A stretch of 22,679 nt of DNA from Deltaproteobacteria bacterium (GCA_019310195.1 JAFDET010000013.1:1-22679); one strand, 5' to 3'; counted from the stretch's first letter, positions 1-8,298 are shown. Made by a program: numbers and translations. Notes: generated by a model not told the origin, from the sequence alone.

Positions 1-208
1 GCCCGACCTGGCGGAGCTGGGCGTCCAGCCGGGCGACGTACTGGCCATGTGCAGCGACGGCCTGATCAACCACGTCCACGACGACGAGCTGGCCAAGCGG
101 CTGTCCTGCGAAGCCCCACTCCAGGAGACCTGCGACGGCCTGATCGACCTGGCCAACCAGCGCGGCGGCGAAGACAACATCACGGTCGTCCTGCTCCGTA
201 TGAGCTGA
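1..208 (+). CDS. PP2C-family serine/threonine protein phosphatase, C-terminal end
   Basis: The visible 68 residues (frame begins at base 2) are the end of a PP2C/Stp1-type metal-dependent protein phosphatase, which removes phosphate from Ser/Thr in signalling proteins. The motif LAMCSDGL is the usual late PP2C strand carrying a metal-binding Asp, and RGGEDNITVVLLR is the family's C-terminal signature (G-x-D-N-[IM]-T) with the last metal-ligand Asp. The TGA stop is at 206-208. The 5' part lies outside the window, so length and any fused sensor domain cannot be judged. It converges on the sigma factor gene across about 180 bp. PP2C enzymes often pair with a Ser/Thr kinase, but no partner is visible. 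Confidence 0.85.
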   Translation, partial: PDLAELGVQPGDVLAMCSDGLINHVHDDELAKRLSCEAPLQETCDGLIDLANQRGGEDNITVVLLRMS

Positions 209-328
209 GCCCCGCAGTGGGCAAAGAGACAGCCGCTAAGCCCTACCTGCTGCGCGTAGCCTGCCGAGCCTGAGGCCCGCAAGCGCCGCCCGCGAAGTGT
301 GGTCATTCGCTGGAGCCGGCTGCGGCGC

Positions 329-397
329 GCGCAGCGAGGCGTAGCCGAGCGAAGGGCCTCGGCCGGCTAAGGATAGCCGTGGACCTCCGCGCTACGC
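329..397 (-). repeat. Dispersed two-hairpin repeat, copy A, at 3' end of fliA
   Basis: This aligns with 7008-7066 over most of its length, with copy A holding about 9 extra bases near the CTAAGGAT-distal side. Both copies contain GCCGAG-N8-CTCGGC (344-363 here) and a CTAAGGAT core. In copy A a 6-bp stem CGGCTA-AGGA-TAGCCG lies at 364-379. Both copies touch the TAG stop of a reverse-strand gene, so the shared GGCGTAG includes the stop. A 3'-end or terminator-like role is inferred; there is no U tract. Confidence 0.6.
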
Positions 398-1170
398 CTT
401 ATCTACCTGACCCTTGAGCTTGCCCCGCAGTCTCAACATCGCCTTCGTATGGATCTGGCAGACGCGGGATTCGGTGATGCCGAGGATCGAACCGATCTCC
501 TTCATGTTCAGATCCTCGTAGTAGTAGAAGGACACCACCAGGCGCTCCTTCTCGGGCAGCAGCGCGATGGTGTCGCCGATGTGTCGCCGATGATGTGCTT
601 GGTCTCGGAGACCTTGAGCGTCGCCAGCGGGTTCTCGGAGTTGACGTCCTCGACGATGTCCGCGTAGCCGCCGGTGCGCTCGCCTTCGCTGGTGGTGCTT
701 CGGATCTCCTCCAGGTTCACCAGGGAGATGCCGCGAACCTGGTTGAGAAGCTCGTGGAACTTCTCGATCTGGAGGCCCAGGGAGTCGGCCACTTCGTCCT
801 CGTTGGCCTGGCGGCCCAGGCGCTGCTCCACCTCGCCGTAGGCCCTCTCCAGCTTGCGGCTCTTCTGGCGCACGCTGCGCGGAACCCAGTCGAGAGAGCG
901 AAGCTGGTCGAGGATCGCGCCCTTGATCCGGAACTCCGCGTAGGTCTTGAACTTGCAGTTCTTCTCGGGGTCGTACTTCTCGATGGCGTCCATCAGGCCG
1001 ATGACGCCGGTGTTGTGCAGGTCGTCGAGGTCGATGTGGGAGGGCAGGCGTACCGCGATCCGGTTCACGATGTATCGGATCAACGGTGTGTGTTCGAGGA
1101 CGATCTGCTCCTTGATCGATGCGGGAATCTCCGGGTGCTTCTCCTTGGCCTCGCGGAGCAACGTTTCCAT
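392..1170 (-). pseudogene. fliA: FliA/WhiG-type sigma-28 factor, frameshifted by an 11-bp tandem duplication
   Basis: The protein has the features of RNA polymerase sigma factor FliA, which directs late flagellar and motility promoters: a region 2 with LRYIVNRIAVRLP-like sequence and LDDLHNTGVIGLMDAIEKYD, the sigma-28 hallmark LDWVPRSVRQKSR, and region 4 with LPEKERLVVSFYYYEDL and a helix-turn-helix ITESRVCQIHTKA. Region 4 sits in another frame because 11 bases (570-580) are repeated exactly at 581-591. Removing one copy restores HIIGDTIALLPEKERL and gives a normal 255-residue protein. As written, the frame-1 product ends near 508 without region 4.2. The ATG at 1170 has GGGAGG seven or so bases upstream. 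Phase-variable slippage, recent mutation and assembly error are all possible. Confidence 0.85.
570..591. repeat. 11-bp perfect tandem duplication inside fliA
   Basis: GTGTCGCCGAT at 570-580 is followed at once by the same 11 bases at 581-591. One unit is needed for the normal FliA reading frame; two units shift it between regions 3 and 4. There is no other repeat of this kind nearby. Confidence 0.95.
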
Positions 1171-1575
1171 GCAACCTCCCTGGCAAAGCTAAGTGGGCGT
1201 GGGTGCTTCGCCGATGGGGGAGCCAGGAAGCACGGGCCGTGCCAAGGTCGGGACGAGCGGGCCCGGCAGGTGGCAAGGATCGCGCAGTCGCTGCGTCCCG
1301 CGGCACGCAAGTCATCGAGAACAAAGAGACTTCAGCTGGTCTGCAAGACGCTGCGCAGTGAAGTGGATTGCGCGTCGGGCCTGCCGCCCACGGCGGCAGG
1401 GAGCGCGCCGGGCGCGCAGGAGCGTCGGGGATCCGACGCAAGTCCGGCGCAGGGGTTACGAATCCGTCGCTCGGGTGCGAAGAGCGGCAGCGCGTGCCGC
1501 GGGGCAGCTAGCCTGCAATTCCCACCAGGGCGCTACTGCGGCGGCGCATCTCCGCGCCCTGGTGGGAATTGCAGG
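1171..1575. other. 405-bp intergenic region between fliA and the upstream sigma-54 activator gene
   Basis: No convincing coding frame was found in this gap. From the fliA side it holds the ribosome-binding site and a -24/-12 promoter match (1229-1244). Then come four GC hairpins: 1380-1400 (9-bp stem, loop CAC), 1403-1417 (GCGCGC arms), 1422-1439 (GCGTCGG-GGAT-CCGACGC) and 1484-1500 (GCGGCA-N5-TGCCGC). Last is a 26-bp inverted repeat at 1508-1579. The density of stems suggests a structured transcript or a terminator/attenuator array read on the reverse strand. GC-rich sequence forms short stems easily, so only the 9-bp, 7-bp and 26-bp stems carry real weight. Confidence 0.6.
1229..1244 (-). 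promoter_or_regulatory. Sigma-54 (-24/-12) promoter for fliA
   Basis: On the reverse strand this reads TGGCAC-GGCCC-GTGCT. The -24 element is a perfect TGGCAC, the spacer is the required 5 bp, and the -12 element matches TTGCW at four of five positions, including the invariant GC. Initiation would fall near 1218, leaving a leader of about 48 nt to the fliA ATG at 1170. Neighbouring genes encode two sigma-54 activators, which supports the reading. The same bases form the dyad GCACGGGCCGTGC. Confidence 0.75.
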
Positions 1576-1579
1576 CTAG
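1508..1579 (-). repeat. Perfect 26-bp inverted repeat overlapping the stop codon of the sigma-54 activator
   Basis: Arms 1508-1533 and 1554-1579 are exact reverse complements, 26 bp each, around a 20-nt loop. The outer base-pairs are CTAG...CTAG, and the activator's TAG stop (1576-1578) lies inside the promoter-proximal arm. No run of U follows on the reverse strand, so it is not a standard intrinsic terminator. Options are an exceptional 3' stabilising or terminating hairpin, or a small non-autonomous mobile element or its scar. Confidence 0.85.
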
Positions 1580-2973
1580 GCCTCGGGCGGAGAGGTCAGG
1601 CCGCGCTTCTTGATCTTCTCGAGCAGGGTGGTCCGGTTCAGGCCCAGCAGCCGCGCGGCCTGGTTCTTGTTCCAGTGGGTCTGCTCCAAGGCCTGCAGGA
1701 TCAGGTCGGACTCGAAGCGGCCTACCACGTCGTTGAAGGCCAGGCCGTCTGCGGGAATCCGGGGCACTCCGGGTGCCTGGGTGGCGCCGCCCGCGCGGAT
1801 CGGGTCGGGCAGGTCGTCCATGCCGATCTCGCCCTCGCCCTTGAGGATCACCATCCGCTCCATCAGGTTCTCGAGCTCGCGCACGTTGCCCGGCCACCGG
1901 TAGGCGCACAGCGCGTCCATGGCCTGGGGATGGATGCCGTCGATGCGTTTGGCCTTCTCCTGGTTGGCCACGTCCAGGAAGTGCTGCACCAGCAGCGCGA
2001 CATCCTCTCCGCGCTCGCGAAGGGCCGGTACCTCGATGGGGATCACGTTGAGGCGGTAGAAGAGGTCTTCGCGGAAGCGGCGCTCCCGGATCGCCTCCTC
2101 CAGGTTCTGGTGGGTCGCGGCGACCACGCGCACGCTGACCTTGACCGTCTTGGACGAGCCCACGGGCTCGAAGGTCCGGTCCTGGAGCACGCGCAGGAGC
2201 TTTACCTGGAGGTTCGGGCTCATGTCCCCGATCTCGTCCAGGAAGATGGTGCCCCCATCCGCCAGCTGGAAGCGGCCCTCGCGGTGGGAGATCGCGTTGG
2301 TGAACGCGCCGCGCACGTGGCCGAAGAGCTCGGACTCCAGGAGCTCCTCGGGAATGGCTCCGCAGTTGACCGTGACGAACATCCGCTCCGAGCGGCGGCT
2401 GTTGAAGTGGAGCGAGCGGGCGATGAGCTCCTTGCCGGTGCCGCTCTCGCCGCGGATCAGGACGGTGGCATCCGTGTCCGCCACCTTCTCCACCGTGTCG
2501 AGCACGCCGCGCAGGGCGGCGCTCTGGCCCACGATGTTCTCGAAGCGATAGCGCATGCGAAGCTGGCTCTGGAGCATGCGGTTCTCGCTCTTGAGTCGGC
2601 CGTGCTCGATGGCCTGCTCGACCAGCCGCCGCACGGCATCCAGATTGCTCTGGTCGAACGGCTTCTGGAGGTACCAGAAGGCGCCGGCGCGTAGCGCCTC
2701 CACCGAGTTCTCGGCCGTCCCGTAGCCCGTGATCACGATGCACGGGAGGTCCTCGTCGAAGTCCCGGATCTGTCGGACCAGCTCGATGCCGTTCACTCCG
2801 GGCATCTTGACGTCGCTGAGCACCAGGTCGACGGGCTGGGCGGTGACCACGGCCATGGCCTCGGCCGCATCGCGGGCGCAGGTGACCGCATACCCGCTGC
2901 GGATCAGGATGCGCTCCAGAGCCCGGCGGTACAGCTCCTCGTCGTCCACGACGAGGACGTGCGACTTCGGCAC
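1576..2973 (-). CDS. NtrC-type sigma-54 response regulator with GAFTNA loop
   Basis: A 465-residue two-component activator of sigma-54 RNA polymerase. The N-terminal receiver (about 4-120) has acidic D10/D11, phosphoacceptor D54 (LVLSDVKMPG), T82 and K104. The AAA+ domain (about 145-385) has Walker A GESGTGKE at 175-182, Walker B TIFLDE at 241-246, and FYRLNVIPIEVPALRER. The C-terminus is a Fis-type helix-turn-helix (NQAARLLGLNRTTLLEKIKK). The sigma-54 contact loop reads GAFTNA (221-226) rather than the common GAFTGA. The GTG start at 2973 has GGAGG about nine bases upstream and places the receiver normally. It lies directly upstream of the sigma-54-dependent fliA, so a flagellar FlgR/FlrC-like role is plausible but not shown. 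A longer in-frame extension to 3429 is excluded because it crosses the divergent gene. Confidence 0.9.
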   Translation of the reverse strand: MPKSHVLVVDDEELYRRALERILIRSGYAVTCARDAAEAMAVVTAQPVDLVLSDVKMPGVNGIELVRQIRDFDEDLPCIVITGYGTAENSVEALRAGAFWYLQKPFDQSNLDAVRRLVEQAIEHGRLKSENRMLQSQLRMRYRFENIVGQSAALRGVLDTVEKVADTDATVLIRGESGTGKELIARSLHFNSRRSERMFVTVNCGAIPEELLESELFGHVRGAFTNAISHREGRFQLADGGTIFLDEIGDMSPNLQVKLLRVLQDRTFEPVGSSKTVKVSVRVVAATHQNLEEAIRERRFREDLFYRLNVIPIEVPALRERGEDVALLVQHFLDVANQEKAKRIDGIHPQAMDALCAYRWPGNVRELENLMERMVILKGEGEIGMDDLPDPIRAGGATQAPGVPRIPADGLAFNDVVGRFESDLILQALEQTHWNKNQAARLLGLNRTTLLEKIKKRGLTSPPEA

Positions 2974-3019
2974 GATGGAAGACCTCCGCTCGACGGAGGG
3001 GGGCAGGCGGATTCTAGGA

Positions 3020-3034
3020 GCCCCCGCCGGGGGC
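3020..3034. other. GC palindrome in the divergent activator spacer
   Basis: GCCCCC-GCC-GGGGGC: a perfect 6-bp stem with a 3-nt loop in the spacer between the two activator genes, next to the paired dyads at 3048-3087. It may be an extra regulatory hairpin or chance in GC-rich sequence. Confidence 0.35.
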
Positions 3035-3047
3035 GGCAAGACGCAAC

Positions 3048-3087
3048 GTCCCACGCGCGGGACACTCAAGCGTCCCGAACCCGGGAC
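3048..3087. promoter_or_regulatory. Two tandem GTCCC-N6-GGGAC dyads, candidate activator binding sites
   Basis: GTCCC-ACGCGC-GGGAC lies at 3048-3063 and GTCCC-GAACCC-GGGAC at 3072-3087. Arms and spacer length are identical, spacers differ, and centres are 24 bp apart. They lie between the divergent activator genes, about 75-115 bp upstream of the reverse one and just before the likely GTG of the forward one. Paired dyads are typical of Fis-type enhancer-binding protein sites, so autoregulation by one or both activators is inferred. If the forward gene starts at the ATG at 2975, they would lie inside coding sequence. Confidence 0.55.
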
Positions 3088-3091
3088 CGAT

Positions 3092-4537
<1,446 letters not shown>

Positions 4538-4579
4538 CTTCGATCCGTCCCCCCCGGACAGGCGTGATCGAGGATTAGC

Positions 4580-6598
4580 GTGAGCGAGATCGAATCCCGC
4601 GTACGCATCGTCGTAGTCCTGCCCGAGGCCTTCGCCGGCGGGCTCGTCCCCGTTCGGGATTCGCGTCGGACGCTGGATGCGCTGGCGCGGCTGGGCAGCG
4701 AAGCCAGCGTGGAGCCGGCTGCATCCCTGGAGGCTGCGGCGGCGGAAGTGCGCAACGCGGACCTGCTGGTCCTGGACGGATCCCCGCCCGCGGCGGCGAG
4801 TGGCGCACTGGAGGCCGCGCGAGCGGCCCGCGTGCCCGTGGTGGCCGTAGTGGCGGATTCCGGCGACGCCGATGCCGTGGCTTGGTTCCGCCTCGGCGTG
4901 GCGGACTGCGTGGCCGAGGAGGGCGGTGCGCTGGAGGCCTTGCCGGCTGCGGCGCTGGAACAGATTCGCCGCGGCAGGGACACCCGCCAACGGCGCTCGG
5001 TGGAGCGCCGGCTCGCCTGGCTCGAGAATCTCAACACCACCATCGTCAACGAGATCCCGGCGGCGCTGGCCGTGCTGGACGCCGAGCGCAAGGTGGTTGC
5101 CACCAACCCGGCCTTCGGGCGCGCCTTCGGCACCGGGGTGCGGGGCCGCCCGCTGGCGGAGCTGCTCCCGGCGGACCTGTGGGACAGCGCGGACTTCGGG
5201 ACGCTGCTGGACCGGGTCGCCGCCGGGGAGGCGCCGGCGCCCACCATCGCGCGTGGCCACGGCTCCGATGGCCGCGCCGTGGCCTTCGACGTGCGCGGGC
5301 AGCGCCTGGACGACGCGGGGCGGTTGCTGGTGGTGCTGGCGGACGTGACCGAGCGCGAGACGCTGGCCCGGCGCATCACGGATCTGCAGCGTTACAACGA
5401 GAACATCATCCAGAACCTGAACTCTGCGCTGCTCGTCGTGGACACCGAAGGCGCGGTGACGTTCGCCAACGCCATGGCGGCAGAGATCCTGGGCGAGCCT
5501 GGCGGCGTGCTGCGCGGGCGCTCGGTCTGGGACTGGTTCTCCACCGCCCACGTCCAGGGTGGACTGTTGGCCCGGACCCTGGCCGAGGGATCCCGCTTCC
5601 GCGGAGCGGAGACCATGCTGGCTCGGGCCGACGGCAGGGCGATACCCGTGGGCATCTCCTGTGCGCCGCTGGTGGACGCCGACGGCACCCGGCTGGGCGC
5701 CGTGGCGATCTTCCAGGACCTGACCGAGATCACGCTGCTCCAGCGGCAGGTGCTGCAGACGGAGAAGATGGCCTCCATCGGGCAGCTTGCCGCAGGCGTG
5801 GCCCACGAGATCAACAACCCCATGGGGTTCATCCACGCCAACCTCTTCCAGATGGCCGAGTACCTGGGCGACGTGCGGCGGCTTTGGACCCAGGTGGGCG
5901 ACCTGCGCAAAGCGGCCGGCTCGAGCGACGCCCCGGCGCTGGCCCGCGCCTCCGAGACCCTGGAGGAACTGGCGCGTGAGCTCGACGCCGAGTACGTGCT
6001 GACGGATTTCGACAAGGCGATTCGCGAGTCCCAGGAGGGCGCCGAGCGGATCCGTCACATCGTGCGGGATCTGCGCGACTTCTCGCGTCAGGATCGCGAC
6101 GAGCGGGTCGCGGCGGACGTCAACCAGTGCCTCGACTCCACCGCCAACATCGTGTGGAGCATGATGAAGCACTCGGTGGTGCTGCGGAAGCGCTATGGCG
6201 ACCTTCCGCGCATCCGCTGCAACCCGATGCAGCTCAAGCAGGTGTTCATGAATCTGCTGGTGAACGCCTATCAAGCGATCGAAACGCGGCTGGCCGGAAC
6301 CGGCGAGCGCGGCGAGATCGACCTGGTGAGCGAGCTGCGCGGCGACCGCCTGGTGATCGAGGTCAGCGATACGGGCTGCGGCATTGCGCCGGAACAGCTC
6401 GACCGGATCTTCGACCCGTTCTTCACCACCAAGGAGGTGGGCGTCGGCGTGGGCCTCGGCCTCTCTACGTCGTTCAGCATCGTGCAGAAGCACGGCGGTA
6501 CGCTCCGCGCGCGGAATCGCAGCGGGCACGGGGCCAGCTTCGAGCTGATCCTGCCGCTGACCCCCAGCGAGGAGGTCGTCGCCGGGGAAGCCGGATGA
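4580..6598 (+). CDS. Soluble PAS histidine kinase with degenerate N-terminal receiver-like domain
   Basis: A 672-residue sensor kinase with no membrane segment. In order: a receiver-like alpha/beta domain (about 8-135) keeping LLVLDG but lacking the paired acidic residues and the conserved Lys; two PAS domains (about 150-255 and 272-385; NEIPAALAVLDAERKVVATN and NLNSALLVVDTEGAVTFAN); a HisKA domain with phosphoaccepting H409 in AAGVAHEINNP; and HATPase_c with N-box QVFMNLLVNAYQAIE, G1 VSDTGCGIAPE, F-box FDPFFTTKE and G2 VGLGLS. GTG start at 4580 with GAGG about six bases upstream. Its stop overlaps the next receiver gene by 4 nt (ATGA), so activator, kinase and small regulator form one operon and probably a phosphorelay. 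The input signal is unknown. Confidence 0.92.
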   Translation: MSEIESRVRIVVVLPEAFAGGLVPVRDSRRTLDALARLGSEASVEPAASLEAAAAEVRNADLLVLDGSPPAAASGALEAARAARVPVVAVVADSGDADAVAWFRLGVADCVAEEGGALEALPAAALEQIRRGRDTRQRRSVERRLAWLENLNTTIVNEIPAALAVLDAERKVVATNPAFGRAFGTGVRGRPLAELLPADLWDSADFGTLLDRVAAGEAPAPTIARGHGSDGRAVAFDVRGQRLDDAGRLLVVLADVTERETLARRITDLQRYNENIIQNLNSALLVVDTEGAVTFANAMAAEILGEPGGVLRGRSVWDWFSTAHVQGGLLARTLAEGSRFRGAETMLARADGRAIPVGISCAPLVDADGTRLGAVAIFQDLTEITLLQRQVLQTEKMASIGQLAAGVAHEINNPMGFIHANLFQMAEYLGDVRRLWTQVGDLRKAAGSSDAPALARASETLEELARELDAEYVLTDFDKAIRESQEGAERIRHIVRDLRDFSRQDRDERVAADVNQCLDSTANIVWSMMKHSVVLRKRYGDLPRIRCNPMQLKQVFMNLLVNAYQAIETRLAGTGERGEIDLVSELRGDRLVIEVSDTGCGIAPEQLDRIFDPFFTTKEVGVGVGLGLSTSFSIVQKHGGTLRARNRSGHGASFELILPLTPSEEVVAGEAG

Positions 6599-6978
6599 GT
6601 GGGTCGCCGCCCACCGTGCTGTTCGTCGACGACGAGGCCCGGATCCTCTCCGCGCTGCAACGCAGCTTGCGCCGCGAGGGCTACCGCATCCTGACGGCCC
6701 AGACCCCGGCTGCCGCCCTGCATCTGATCGACGAGGAGCCGGTGGATGTGATCGTTTCCGATCAGAAGATGCCGGGCATGAGTGGGCTGGCGCTGCTGGC
6801 CGAAGTCGTGCGCCGCCGGCCCTCCGTCCGCCGCCTCCTGATCACCGGCTGGCCCGAAGAGATCCCGCCCGAGCAGGTAGAAGCCCTCGGCATCCGCGCA
6901 GTCCTCCCCAAGCCCTGGGACGAACGCGAGCTAAAGGCGATCCTCCGCAAAGAGACAGCCACCGACCCGCAGCCCTGA
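6595..6978 (+). CDS. Single-domain response regulator receiver
   Basis: 127 residues, almost only a receiver: VLFVDDEARIL carries the acidic pair, VIVSDQKMPGMSG the phosphoacceptor Asp, LLITGW the switch Thr, and VLPKPW the conserved Lys. There is no output domain. The ATG overlaps the kinase stop, so it is translationally coupled to the kinase. It may act as a phosphate sink or an intermediate between the kinase and the upstream activator, or bind another target. The last codons contain GCAAAGAGACAGCC (6947-6960), also found at 221-234 beyond the PP2C stop; this shared 14-mer precedes both copies of the dispersed repeat. Confidence 0.93.
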   Translation: MSGSPPTVLFVDDEARILSALQRSLRREGYRILTAQTPAAALHLIDEEPVDVIVSDQKMPGMSGLALLAEVVRRRPSVRRLLITGWPEEIPPEQVEALGIRAVLPKPWDERELKAILRKETATDPQP

Positions 6979-7007
6979 ACGCGCAGGTTTCGCCTCCAGC
7001 GCCCATG

Positions 7008-7066
7008 GCGCGCAGCGAGGCGAAGCCGAGCGTAGGGGCTCGGCCGCCTAAGGATGGCGCTACGCC
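7008..7066 (-). repeat. Dispersed two-hairpin repeat, copy B, at 3' end of the RelE-like gene
   Basis: Second copy of the element at 329-397. GCCGAG-N8-CTCGGC lies at 7025-7044 with the stem conserved and the loop changed. The second stem is CGCC...GGCG (7045-7048/7056-7059) around the conserved TAAGGAT, built from different bases than in copy A. As in copy A, the end of the repeat includes the TAG stop of the reverse gene. It lies between convergent genes, so a bidirectional terminator or 3'-end element is likely. Confidence 0.6.
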
Positions 7067-8298
7067 GTCTCGATCCGGCTCAAATGCTCCAGATCCTTCT
7101 TCTGGCTGTTCTTCGCGCCCACCAGGAGGATGCGCAGCCGGCGTTGGGAGCCGTGGGTGTAGTAGATGCGGCCCTTGCCGGCGAAGCCCAGCTCGAACAC
7201 GGTGATCCCGGGAGGAAGCCCTCCCACCTTGCGGCGGGCGCCGGCGGTCTCCACGTCGTCGGAGAGGCGCTTGAGCATCTCCTCGGCGCGCAGACGGGTG
7301 CTCTCGTCGCCCAGGGCCACGAGATCGGACAGCGCCCGGTCGTCCACCTCCAGGTTCTTGTACAGGGTGCGCAGGCGGCGGCTCAGGGCGTCGGCATCTC
7401 GGGCCCGCGTGCCGGCCGCCGCGGCGGCGTCCTTGGAGGCCCGCTTGAGGCGCGTCTCCAGGCCGTCGATCTCCTCGTCCTTCGACTGCAGGTCCGCCAG
7501 GGCCTCGTCCAGCAGCTCTTCCAGCGCCTGGTGCTCGGAGTTCAGGGCCTCTTCGCCGGACACCTGCTCGGAGAGCAGCTCCTCCTCGCGGCGTTCCAGG
7601 GATTCGAGCTTCTCGTGCAGCGCCTCGCGTTCGCTGCGCAGCGCTTCGACCTCCTGGTTCTCCGCGACCCCCTTGGCCCGCAGGCGCCGGCGTACGCCCT
7701 CGAGTTCGCGCTGGATCTTGCCCGCGCGCTCGGCCGCCGAGTCCCGGGCCGATACGGCCCCCGCCATCAGCGCCTCCTGCCTCGAGGTTACGGCGGCCTG
7801 ATAGAGGTAGAGGCCCGTCAGCAGCACGCCCGCGTAGAGGACCAGGATGCCGTTGGCCAGGAGCGAGTTGTGGGGAACGGACACCGTCACGTCCACCGTC
7901 ACAGGGAAGATCCGCTCCGCCTCGCGGGCGCGGGCCACCGGGTCCACGGCCGCCGGGGGCACGGGCAGGGCGCCGGCATAGACCGGGGAGCCGTCGGCGC
8001 CCAGCACGATGGCCGTGACCAGGACGCCTGCGATCCGCACCCAGCCCGAGCCGTTCACCGTGCTGCGAACGTCTCGCCGGATCTCGCCCACGCTGGACGA
8101 GGCGGTCGCCGTCTGCTGGACCGCCTGATGGTAGTGGCGCTGCAGCAGGCTCTCGGCACCCTGCACGCTGAAGACGTAAAGGAAGACGAACCCGACGATC
8201 GCGACGTAGGTCGTGCGGAAGGACGCCAGGTCTCGCAGGCGGTCCCTGGCGGCGGGCGGGGGAAAGGAATTTCCCTTCGACGGTAATGAAATCGCCAT
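7060..8298 (-). CDS. Membrane-anchored coiled-coil protein with C-terminal RelE/HigB-like domain
   Basis: 412 residues. A short cytoplasmic tail is followed by a membrane helix (about 29-46, YVAIVGFVFLYVFSVQG), about 100 extracytoplasmic residues with beta-strand-like VTAIVLGADGSPVYAG, a second helix (about 147-168), a long charged coiled coil (about 175-315) and a compact C-terminal domain (about 316-412). That last part resembles RelE/HigB 'addiction module killer' proteins: ELGFAGKGRIYYTHG, RILLVGAKNSQKKDLEHL and the preceding basic helix match the family pattern ELR..YGPGYRVYF..ILLCGGDKSTQ..DI. No antitoxin gene adjoins it, so a domesticated RNA- or ribosome-binding sensor output is one idea. 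The ATG at 8298 precedes the first helix; its ribosome-binding site is weak. Domain assignment is from motif memory only. Confidence 0.75.
   Translation of the reverse strand: MAISLPSKGNSFPPPAARDRLRDLASFRTTYVAIVGFVFLYVFSVQGAESLLQRHYHQAVQQTATASSSVGEIRRDVRSTVNGSGWVRIAGVLVTAIVLGADGSPVYAGALPVPPAAVDPVARAREAERIFPVTVDVTVSVPHNSLLANGILVLYAGVLLTGLYLYQAAVTSRQEALMAGAVSARDSAAERAGKIQRELEGVRRRLRAKGVAENQEVEALRSEREALHEKLESLERREEELLSEQVSGEEALNSEHQALEELLDEALADLQSKDEEIDGLETRLKRASKDAAAAAGTRARDADALSRRLRTLYKNLEVDDRALSDLVALGDESTRLRAEEMLKRLSDDVETAGARRKVGGLPPGITVFELGFAGKGRIYYTHGSQRRLRILLVGAKNSQKKDLEHLSRIETA

Noticed and set aside
1171..1441. N-terminal extension of the region-4 frame of fliA up to 1441
   Set aside because: It is only the out-of-frame reading of the same gene and its upstream gap; FliA region 2 and the start codon with GGGAGG are in the 1170 frame.
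1508..1579. Insertion-sequence end or integron attC site
   Set aside because: No transposase, integrase, target duplication or attC core sites were seen; kept only as an unexplained inverted repeat.
595..2694. Long open frame on the + strand (699 codons)
   Set aside because: It lies opposite the fliA and activator genes; its product is low-complexity Leu/Val/Ala/Asp text with no domain, as expected from GC-rich antisense frames.
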